From an uncultured Streptococcus sp. (GTDB lineage: Bacteria; Bacillota; Bacilli; Lactobacillales; Streptococcaceae), in NCBI RefSeq assembly GCF_959025735.1, contig NZ_CAUFJQ010000080.1:1-8773 (forward strand): DNA of 8,773 nucleotides, written 5' to 3'. Positions 1 to 6,526 of the stretch are shown piece by piece. The number at the start of each line of letters is the position of its first letter. Within the stretch, counting starts at the first letter, position 1. The notes beneath the pieces were generated by a model, which saw nothing but the letters and a program-made list of their open reading frames with translations, did no database searches and was not told the DNA's origin. The position numbers and the translations under genes are program-made.

Positions 1-84
1 CTAAGTCATGGAACTTCTTCGAAGTTCGCTGACGTCCGTACTCACCTAAGGAAAGCCTCTAAGAAAACTTATTCTTAAAGTCAC
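1..84. other. Upstream edge, no confident gene
   Basis: Frame 1 is open from the window edge to a TAA at 76-78 on the plus strand (25 residues, rich in K, R, S and T), so this could be the tail of an upstream gene. I do not recognise the peptide. The stretch also contains a tight hairpin, GAACTTC at 11-17 pairing with GAAGTTC at 21-27 over a 3-base loop, without a T-tract. Either a gene tail or non-coding intergenic sequence is possible. The terminator that follows shows that some plus-strand transcript arrives from the left. Confidence 0.3.
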
Positions 85-115
85 GGCTAACTTTTAAAAG
101 GTTAGTCTTTTTTTT
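85..115 (+). terminator. Rho-independent terminator of the upstream unit
   Basis: Arm GGCTAAC (85-91) pairs with GTTAGTC (101-107), with one G-T wobble, around an A/T-rich loop. It is followed directly by eight T residues (108-115). The orientation fits a plus-strand transcript entering from the left of the window. It insulates the ABC operon that starts at 213. Confidence 0.75.
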
Positions 116-130
116 AGAAATATTTTAGAA

Positions 131-166
131 TTACTTGATAGTTATTTGAAAAGCAAGCTGTATACT
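131..166 (+). promoter_or_regulatory. Candidate promoter of the ABC operon with direct repeat
   Basis: A good -10 box TATACT lies at 161-166. The best -35 candidate is TTGATA (135-140), but the spacer is 20 bases, longer than the ideal 17, so the promoter may need an activator. The octamers TTACTTGA (131-138) and TTATTTGA (142-149) form a direct repeat with 11-base spacing that covers the -35 area. This arrangement is typical of OmpR-family regulator sites. Assignment to the nearby response regulator is inference. Confidence 0.4.
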
Positions 167-212
167 AAGAGTGTAAAGAAAACAACTAGTCATTTGGACG
201 AAGGAGAAAACC

Positions 213-1121
213 ATGGAAAAAGTATTAGAAATTTCCCATTTGAGTAAAAAGTTCGGTCAACAATACGCCTTAAATGATGTGAATCTGAGCATTCGCAAAG
301 GTGACGTCTACGGCCTCATCGGTAAGAACGGAGCTGGGAAAACCACCCTCATCAAGGTCATCACCCAACTGATTCAAGAAACTGACGGAAGCGTCTCCCT
401 CTTTGCTTCTTCAAATCGCTCCCAGTGGACGCAAGCCCTGAAACGTGTCGGATCCGTCATTGAAAGCCCCGTGGCTCACAAGCATATGACTGCTTATCAA
501 AACCTGGTCTACTATTGCAAGGCTCGCCATATCCCCAATCCCGACCAGGTCATCAAAGAAACTTTGAACTATGTGGGTCTGAATAATACTGGTAAGAAGA
601 AATTCCGTGATTTTTCACTGGGGATGAAACAACGGTTGGGAATTGCCATCGCGCTCATTGCCAAGCCCGACTTCCTCATTCTAGATGAACCCATCAATGG
701 CCTTGATCCGGTCGGAATCAAGGAATTCCGTCAGATGATCAAGCGTCTCAATGATGAACTCGGCATGACCATCCTCATTTCCAGTCACATCCTCTCTGAA
801 CTCTATCTGGTTGCCAATCGTTTTGGCATTGTAGACCAAGGACGCCTAATCAAAGAAATTAGCAAGGCCGAATTCGAGGAGCAAGGCGAAGATTACATCA
901 TCCTCAAGACCAGCCAGCTTGCCCTTGCGAGTCAACTGATCCAGGATCAGCTCCATCACCGTATCAAGGTCATCGATAAGGATGGAGAAATCCATATCTT
1001 TGGACAGACTCACGATATTAAAGTCATTGTCAAAGCGCTCGTTCAAGAGGATATTGACGTGGATGAAATCTACTATGCCCGCCAAGATTTGGAGAAATTC
1101 TTTACGGACTTGGTAGACTAG
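213..1121 (+). CDS. ABC transporter ATP-binding protein (BcrA/LanF-like)
   Basis: This 302-residue cytoplasmic ATPase powers the permease encoded just downstream. The nucleotide-binding domain fills roughly residues 4-225. Walker A is GKNGAGKT (37-44), the signature is FSLGMKQR (134-141), Walker B is FLILDEP (154-160) and the switch histidine is H192. The Q-loop position carries glutamate (VIESP, E84), a known trait of lantibiotic-immunity (LanF) ATPases and some bacitracin-type exporters. Residues after about 225 form the C-terminal extension common in the CcmA/BcrA class. The start is fixed by AAGGAG at 201-206, six bases before ATG. The substrate is unknown; export of, or protection from, an antimicrobial peptide is a reasonable inference from the E-loop and the nearby two-component system. 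Family assignment is sure, function is not. Confidence 0.93.
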   Translation: MEKVLEISHLSKKFGQQYALNDVNLSIRKGDVYGLIGKNGAGKTTLIKVITQLIQETDGSVSLFASSNRSQWTQALKRVGSVIESPVAHKHMTAYQNLVYYCKARHIPNPDQVIKETLNYVGLNNTGKKKFRDFSLGMKQRLGIAIALIAKPDFLILDEPINGLDPVGIKEFRQMIKRLNDELGMTILISSHILSELYLVANRFGIVDQGRLIKEISKAEFEEQGEDYIILKTSQLALASQLIQDQLHHRIKVIDKDGEIHIFGQTHDIKVIVKALVQEDIDVDEIYYARQDLEKFFTDLVD

Positions 1122-1175
1122 TCAAAGCACCGTCTTGTATTACTTATCCCATACATTTCATTTAGGAGATTTATC

Positions 1176-1928
1176 ATGTTGCATACCATTCAAGCAGATT
1201 TTTATAGACTTTTTCGCTCCAAAGGTTTTTGGATTACAGAAGCCATTCTCGTTCTCAACATCCTGTCTGGAGTCATTTTTGGCGCTACCGGTCACGTCGG
1301 TGTCAATACGGAATCCGAATTACCCCAAGCGACAGAAGTTTGGACGGGCTTTAAAGCCTTGACCAACTACTCCGCCAGCATCAGTGTGACCATTCTCTTT
1401 ACCATTATTGTCATCACCTTGGTCCTGGGAACAGACTTAACACAAAACTTATACAAGAACAGTCTGGCCTACGGCGTTTCGCGCACCAGCTACTACTTTG
1501 CCAAAAGTGCAGTTGTCCTGACCATTGCTCTCTTCCAATTCCTTGTTTCTTATGGTCTTGTCTTCTTGCTCGCGACCTTCTACAATGGAATCGGGACCAT
1601 GCCTGAGCACTTCCTTGCTCATTTTGGACTAACCGTGCTGATTCAGTTCCTCTCCACCCTGGCTTGGGTCAGCATCATTTCCTTCCTCCTTTATGCCAGC
1701 CAATCCATCACCTTGGCCTTTGTTGGCTACTTCATTGGAAATATCTTCTTAAGCCTTCCTGCGCTCTTCTTTAAAGACATTGATCTTCTCCACTATCTAA
1801 ACTTGGAATTCCAATATTCCATGGTCCAAAGTACGACAGCAACAAACAACACCCTCTCGATCGCTCTTGGCTTCATCCTTGTTTTCGGCTTCCTAGGACT
1901 CGCTACCTTTAAACACAAAGATTTATAA
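1176..1928 (+). CDS. ABC-2 type transporter permease
   Basis: This 250-residue integral membrane protein is the likely membrane partner of the ATPase ending 54 bases upstream. Hydrophobic segments lie near residues 18-38, 68-86, 108-132, 148-172, 178-198 and 226-244, giving the six-helix layout of BcrB/LanE/LanG-type permeases. The N-terminus begins with an amphipathic stretch rich in charged and aromatic residues (ADFYRLFRSKGFW), as in many ABC-2 permeases, where it sits at the membrane surface before helix 1. The start is supported by AGGAG at 1164-1168, seven bases before ATG. No second permease gene follows, so the transporter is probably a homodimer of this subunit with two ATPases. The gene ends five bases before the left arm of a terminator. 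Confidence 0.88.
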   Translation: MLHTIQADFYRLFRSKGFWITEAILVLNILSGVIFGATGHVGVNTESELPQATEVWTGFKALTNYSASISVTILFTIIVITLVLGTDLTQNLYKNSLAYGVSRTSYYFAKSAVVLTIALFQFLVSYGLVFLLATFYNGIGTMPEHFLAHFGLTVLIQFLSTLAWVSIISFLLYASQSITLAFVGYFIGNIFLSLPALFFKDIDLLHYLNLEFQYSMVQSTTATNNTLSIALGFILVFGFLGLATFKHKDL

Positions 1929-1932
1929 CAAA

Positions 1933-1964
1933 AAGGCTTGACGATTGGTCAAGCCTTATTTTTT
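1933..1964. terminator. Bidirectional terminator between converging operons
   Basis: Perfect 10-bp arms, AAGGCTTGAC at 1933-1942 and its complement at 1948-1957, enclose loop GATTG. ATTTTTT follows on the plus strand, and a run of five A (1930-1934) supplies the T-tract for the minus strand. It ends the ABC operon on one side and the regulator-kinase operon on the other. The stop codon of the kinase (1949-1951) lies within the right arm. Confidence 0.88.
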
Positions 1965-2836
1965 AATGTAATGGTCAAGATAAACCAGTCTGCCTCTGTT
2001 GCCAGTTGCAAGTCGCCCCCTAAAATCTCTACAAAATTTTGAATAATGTAGAGACCCAAGCCAGAAGACTCTTCTGTATCCGATAGATTTTCTGAGTAGA
2101 AGCGGCTAGCCAGTTGGTCTAAGTGCTGAATCGGTTGTTGCACAATATTGCGCAGCTCGACCCGAATCGTGTCTGCGTCCGACATCAGGGTCAAACGTGC
2201 CTTCTCCTTCCCATGCTTGAGGACATTGCTGAGCATATTTTGCAAGAGGCGCTCCCAGAGCTCCGGATCCGTAGCGTAATGAAGATGCTCTTCTAACTCT
2301 ACCTCTAAGGCAATCCCCGCCTCAGACAAGCTATCATAATACTGGAATAACTGTTGGGTTAGCACTTGGCTGAGATTGACGTCTGAAAGCCGAGGCTGGA
2401 TGGCTCCTTCCATCAAGCGTCTGTACTCCAAGAGAGACTCTAGGCGTTTTGAGACGACTTGAAGATTGGAAGCAATTTTCTTCAGTTTTTCCTCTTCTTG
2501 CGTCCCACCCTTGATGATTTGTTGGGTATAGCCCGAAGCAATGGTCAAAGGTGTCCGAATATCGTGAGCAATATTACTGATGGCCATATCCAAGGTTTTC
2601 TTCTCTTGAAAGGCAATCCGATTGGTCCGCTCGATCTGATCAAAGAGATCACTGACCTGCTTGGTCAAGGCGACCAATTCTTTTTTTGAGACCTGAGAGG
2701 TCAACCGTACCCCACTCCCATTTTGGAGCTTCTTTTGAATTTGCTCCTGCAAATCTTTGAGAGCAGAGAGTAGGCGAAGGTAACCCAGTCCCAAGAGAAG
2801 GACAAGGACGACTAGAACTAGAACCAATCCCCACAT
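1949..2836 (-). CDS. Sensor histidine kinase with a single N-terminal membrane helix
   Basis: This 295-residue kinase should autophosphorylate and pass phosphate to the response regulator encoded directly upstream. Residues 2-22 form one hydrophobic helix, and a charged linker (about 23-80) follows. The HisKA H-box is NIAHDIRTPL, with phospho-acceptor H91. The HATPase domain shows the N-box around NMLSNVLKHG (200-209) and the G-box SSGLGL (258-263). There is no second helix and no extracellular loop, so the signal is likely sensed in the membrane or through a partner protein; this is inference. ATG overlaps the regulator's TAA by one base (TAATG), which indicates coupled translation. The reading frame ends inside the shared terminator, so the final residues (LKNKA) are encoded by hairpin sequence. 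Confidence 0.92.
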   Translation of the reverse strand: MWGLVLVLVVLVLLLGLGYLRLLSALKDLQEQIQKKLQNGSGVRLTSQVSKKELVALTKQVSDLFDQIERTNRIAFQEKKTLDMAISNIAHDIRTPLTIASGYTQQIIKGGTQEEEKLKKIASNLQVVSKRLESLLEYRRLMEGAIQPRLSDVNLSQVLTQQLFQYYDSLSEAGIALEVELEEHLHYATDPELWERLLQNMLSNVLKHGKEKARLTLMSDADTIRVELRNIVQQPIQHLDQLASRFYSENLSDTEESSGLGLYIIQNFVEILGGDLQLATEADWFILTITLKNKA

Positions 2837-3525
2837 TACTTGTCTCCTTTCAAGCGAACTCCCAAGCCCCAGACGGTTTCAATATAGTCCTCATCTGGAT
2901 CGAGCTGAGCAATTTTCTTTCGGAGGTTGCTCAACTGGGCATTGAGCGTATTGTCTCCAGGCAGATAGACTTCTTCCCAGACCGCTTCATACAACTCTTC
3001 TTTGGTAAAAATCTTCTTTGGATGCGCCAGCAAGGTTTCAAATATTTGAAATTCTTTTTTGCCCAAGCGAAGCGTCTGTTCACCAGATTCCAGTTCAAAT
3101 GTTTCTGGATTCAGGACCAGATTTTTAAAGGAAAGCTTTTGCGACGCTTGAGCTTCCTGTGCCACCGTCATTTGATTTCGCAACTGCACCGTCACTCGAG
3201 CTGCTACTTCGTCCAGATTAAAGGGCTTGACAATATAATCATTGGCACCTGCAAGGAGATACTGGCTGATGAGGTGTTTGTCTCCAAGAGCGGTCATCAT
3301 GATGACCGGCACCTGACTCTGCAAACGGATCTCCTCCAAGACCTGGTCGCCATTTTTCCCTGGAAGCATGATATCCAGAAGTACCAAATCAACAGCTTCT
3401 TGCTGGAAGAGTCGCAACCCTTCTGTACCTGAAAAAGCCTGAAGGACCTCATGGTCTTCACTTAAGAGACTGTATAAAATTTCTTGGATATCATTATTAT
3501 CCTCGATTAATAAAACTCGTGCCAC
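2836..3525 (-). CDS. OmpR/PhoB-family response regulator
   Basis: This cytoplasmic DNA-binding regulator is the partner of the kinase that follows. Counting from the GTG start chosen here, it has 229 residues. It opens with MARVLLIEDNND, carrying the acidic pocket, and the phospho-acceptor aspartate is in LVLLDIMLPGKNG. The switch region includes MMTALGD, and the conserved lysine is in DYIVKPF. A winged-helix domain fills the C-terminal half (from about KLSFKNLVLNP to VWGLGVRLKG). I chose GTG at 3525 because AAGGAG lies eight bases upstream and because the product then starts as OmpR-family proteins usually do. An in-frame ATG at 3561 would add twelve residues, but it lies only about six bases from the predicted transcript start. 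Confidence 0.92.
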   Translation of the reverse strand: MARVLLIEDNNDIQEILYSLLSEDHEVLQAFSGTEGLRLFQQEAVDLVLLDIMLPGKNGDQVLEEIRLQSQVPVIMMTALGDKHLISQYLLAGANDYIVKPFNLDEVAARVTVQLRNQMTVAQEAQASQKLSFKNLVLNPETFELESGEQTLRLGKKEFQIFETLLAHPKKIFTKEELYEAVWEEVYLPGDNTLNAQLSNLRKKIAQLDPDEDYIETVWGLGVRLKGDK

Positions 3526-3533
3526 TTGCCTCA

Positions 3534-3539
3534 CTCCTT
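3534..3539 (-). promoter_or_regulatory. Ribosome binding site favouring the GTG start of the response regulator
   Basis: AAGGAG on the minus strand (3539 to 3534) is a perfect Shine-Dalgarno sequence eight bases before GTG at 3525. If translation began at the ATG at 3561 this motif would lie inside the coding region. A weaker GAGG does precede that ATG, so the longer form is not excluded. Confidence 0.6.
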
Positions 3540-3573
3540 TTTCCTTTGAACTCCAAATCATTTCTATTCCTCT

Positions 3574-3602
3574 AGCCTATCAAATAAAGGGACCTTCGTC
3601 AA
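3574..3602 (-). promoter_or_regulatory. Promoter of the response regulator-kinase operon
   Basis: The minus strand has -35 TTGACG (3602-3597), a 17-base spacer and TAGGCT (3579-3574). The -10 box is weak, but it is preceded by TGA, giving an extended -10 element (TGn). The predicted transcript start is near 3567, which leaves about 42 bases of leader before the GTG start at 3525. Confidence 0.5.
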
Positions 3603-3640
3603 TGAAAATCTGATAAAATCCTATAGTCCCCCTGCAAATC
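3601..3640 (-). promoter_or_regulatory. Ten-base phased GATTT repeats, possible regulator binding site
   Basis: Read on the minus strand, GATTTTATCA (3620-3611) is followed directly by GATTTTCATT (3610-3601), and a third related unit, GATTTGCAGG, lies exactly 20 bases upstream (3640-3631). The units are spaced by one helical turn, and the last one runs into the -35 box of the regulator promoter. OmpR-family regulators typically bind such direct repeats, so autoregulation is a reasonable inference. The site also lies about 30-70 bases upstream of the divergent promoter at 3668. Confidence 0.4.
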
Positions 3641-3667
3641 TGCATGTTAGGTCATCACAAGATGAAC

Positions 3668-3697
3668 TTGACGATCCTTTCTTTCAAAAGGTATAAT
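3668..3697 (+). promoter_or_regulatory. Promoter of the membrane-anchored protein gene
   Basis: -35 TTGACG (3668-3673) and a perfect -10 TATAAT (3692-3697) are separated by 18 bases. The predicted start is near 3704, giving a leader of about 25 bases with GGGAG at 3716-3720 ahead of the ATG at 3729. It is one of the best promoters in the window. Confidence 0.75.
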
Positions 3698-3728
3698 AGG
3701 ACCAATGACACAATAGGGAGACCAGTTT

Positions 3729-4262
3729 ATGAAAAATAATGCTAAAACTAAAATCAGCCTTGTATCCATCCTCGTCATCCTGGGCGTTGCTGCAAGAATG
3801 ATGCGAGTCATCCACCGCCAGCAAATCAGGGAGCAAAACAGACAAACCATTCAAACGACTAAAAAGGTTGCAGAGTTTCAGAAAACACTAGACGAGGAAG
3901 AAACGAAGAAACGCAACGAAACCTTCAACAAGATTTATAATGAATCCCTTGTTCGGACAAAATTTGAGAACTGGCAAAAAGTCGATGAACTACATGGTTT
4001 GGGACAAAGAACTGGGCAATTTTATATCTATAACTTTGAAAAAAAAGAAGAGATTCTCTTAGAGAATACAGATCAAGCATTTGTTCTACCCATTCGAGAC
4101 AAGAGCAATAACGTCACATTTGAGGCCATCTTTGCCCACAAGGACGGTCAGTGGCACATCATGAAGCCAGACGGAAGTTCGCAGTTGCAACTAGGAGCAG
4201 CCAACATTTCCGCTGAATCTAAGTTTGTCATCGAGAACAATGTCTTAGATTACGACCAGTAA
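3729..4262 (+). CDS. Membrane-anchored protein of unknown function
   Basis: I do not recognise a family for this 177-residue product. A basic start (MKNNAKTK) is followed by one hydrophobic segment at about residues 9-24, which could be a signal anchor, with no lipobox. Residues about 28-72 are highly charged, rich in K, E, Q and T, and probably form a helix or coiled coil. The C-terminal half alternates polar and aromatic residues (QFYIYNFEKKEE, WHIMKPDG) and looks like a small beta-rich domain. The basic N-terminus suggests that the C-terminal domain lies outside the membrane. GGGAG at 3716-3720 supports the start. The gene has its own strong promoter, is divergent from the two-component genes, and ends at a terminator. 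A role linked to that system is only inferred from position. Confidence 0.8.
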   Translation: MKNNAKTKISLVSILVILGVAARMMRVIHRQQIREQNRQTIQTTKKVAEFQKTLDEEETKKRNETFNKIYNESLVRTKFENWQKVDELHGLGQRTGQFYIYNFEKKEEILLENTDQAFVLPIRDKSNNVTFEAIFAHKDGQWHIMKPDGSSQLQLGAANISAESKFVIENNVLDYDQ

Positions 4263-4291
4263 ATCCGTAATAACTTGGCTAAACTACATAC

Positions 4292-4336
4292 AAAAAGCTT
4301 AGGACCCCAGCTTGAAATTGGGATTCTAAGCTTTTT
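4292..4336. terminator. Long bidirectional terminator
   Basis: AAAAAGCTTAG (4292-4302) pairs with CTAAGCTTTTT (4326-4336). Pairing continues inward, with one G-T wobble and one mismatch, to CCCA/TGGG. Both strands end in a run of five T. It lies between the converging gene ends at 4262 and 4377 and can serve both. Confidence 0.85.
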
Positions 4337-4376
4337 CGTTTATAGGAGAGAGTCGGCCAGCAAGTACCGAAAACTT

Positions 4377-5825
<1,449 letters not shown>

Positions 5826-5845
5826 TCACTTGATTTGATAGTTCT

Positions 5846-5851
5846 ATTATA
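5846..5851 (-). promoter_or_regulatory. -10 box of the phospho-beta-glucosidase gene
   Basis: A perfect TATAAT reads on the minus strand at 5851-5846, placing the transcript start near 5839, about 22 bases before the ATG. No good -35 hexamer lies 16-18 bases upstream, where the sequence is a T-rich run, so the promoter may depend on an activator. I see no cre site here. Confidence 0.5.
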
Positions 5852-5932
5852 CCCTTCTCTTTCCAAAAAATCCTACAAGATCCTATGAAAAACTGAACCT
5901 ATTCTAAGGTAACTCCTACACTTGGGAACATA

Positions 5933-5958
5933 AAAAGACCGGATGACTCCGATCTTTT
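5933..5958 (-). terminator. Terminator downstream of the glyoxalase-like gene (copy 1 of a duplicated hairpin)
   Basis: AAAAGACCGGA (5933-5943) faces TCCGATCTTTT (5948-5958) around a 4-base loop. In minus-strand RNA the only imperfect pair is a U-G wobble, whereas in plus-strand RNA it would be a C-A mismatch, so the element is built for minus-strand transcripts. It lies 66 bases after the stop of the gene at 6025. A near-identical hairpin is found at 6387-6414. Confidence 0.75.
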
Positions 5959-6024
5959 AAATAGTTCATTTTCTCAAATTCTGTTTTAAGAATAGCTAAG
6001 GTTGACGTTAAATGATCACGCGTC

Positions 6025-6372
6025 CTATTTCATACGATAAAAATCAATCACTAAACCAGCTGGGCCTTTAACTAGCAGGCTTTCGGTTCCCCAATCGGTT
6101 ACAACTGGACCGTTTAAAACCTGGATACCAAGTTCTTTCAACCGTTTGTAGTTCTGGTCTACATCCTCAACCTCGATATGAAGAATGATTCCTGACTGAA
6201 AGTTTTCCAAAGGAACCAAATGATTTTGAGACAACATGAGACAGTGACTGCCAATCGTGAACTGAGCAAAACTGTCGTCAACATAATCGGCTTTTTTATC
6301 CAAAATACGCTCCAAGCTAGCACAAACTTGGGTAACATCTGAAACGATAATATCTAATTGATTTAAATTCAT
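6025..6372 (-). CDS. VOC superfamily (glyoxalase/bleomycin-resistance-like) protein
   Basis: This small cytoplasmic protein of 115 residues has a single VOC fold unit with two beta-alpha-beta-beta-beta modules: NQLDIIVSDV opens the first and ILHIEVEDVDQNYKRL the second, and GPAGLVIDFYRMK is the closing strand. At the usual metal-ligand positions I read Q5, H65 and D110, where glyoxalase I-type enzymes have H or Q, H and E, so metal binding is uncertain. GGAGG at 6380-6384 lies seven bases before ATG. The gene lies between two copies of one terminator hairpin, and the upstream copy almost touches its ribosome binding site. Its transcript must therefore come from spxB read-through or from a promoter I cannot see. 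The substrate cannot be predicted; a role in handling reactive by-products of pyruvate metabolism would be speculation. Confidence 0.8.
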   Translation of the reverse strand: MNLNQLDIIVSDVTQVCASLERILDKKADYVDDSFAQFTIGSHCLMLSQNHLVPLENFQSGIILHIEVEDVDQNYKRLKELGIQVLNGPVVTDWGTESLLVKGPAGLVIDFYRMK

Positions 6373-6386
6373 TTCTTATCCTCCAC

Positions 6387-6414
6387 AAAAAGACCGGATT
6401 GCTCCGATCTTTTT
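6387..6414 (-). terminator. Terminator of spxB (copy 2 of the duplicated hairpin)
   Basis: AAAAAGACCGGA (6387-6398) faces TCCGATCTTTTT (6403-6414) across loop TTGC. As in the copy at 5933, the single imperfect pair becomes a U-G wobble in minus-strand RNA, and a five-base T-tract is built into the 3' arm. It lies about 110 bases after the spxB stop, beyond the repeat element, and 15 bases upstream of the glyoxalase-like start codon. Confidence 0.78.
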
Positions 6415-6419
6415 AAGTT

Positions 6420-6524
6420 CTGCTCTAAGAAAATCAAAGAATAAACAAGGCATCGAACCGCAGACAGTACTGGAGTACGGCAAGGTGAAGATAACGCAGT
6501 TTACATTTGATTTTCGACGAGCAG
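6420..6524. repeat. 105-bp palindromic intergenic repeat (MITE-like)
   Basis: The left end CTGCTCTAAGAAAATCAAA (6420-6438) and the right end TTTGATTTTCGACGAGCAG (6506-6524) are inverted repeats matching at 16 of 19 positions. GTACT-GG-AGTAC (6467-6478) is a small perfect hairpin at the exact centre of the element. The element lies two bases after the spxB stop codon and has no coding potential of its own. Its size, TIRs and position resemble the small non-autonomous repeats scattered through streptococcal genomes. I cannot assign it to BOX, RUP or another named family, and I see no clear target-site duplication. Confidence 0.65.
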
Positions 6525-6526
6525 GA

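Noticed and set aside
161..177. Imperfect inverted repeat ACT-aag-AGT over the ABC -10 box (GntR-like operator)
   Set aside because: The arms are short and imperfect and no GntR-type regulator gene is in the window.
1135..1362. 75-codon plus-strand frame overlapping the permease start
   Set aside because: It overlaps the permease in another frame; the AGGAG at 1164-1168 serves ATG 1176, and the peptide shows no family features.
3022..3432. 136-codon open frame on the plus strand
   Set aside because: It lies wholly inside the response regulator on the opposite strand, whose motifs are clear; the antisense peptide is Cys-, His- and Phe-rich without a domain pattern.
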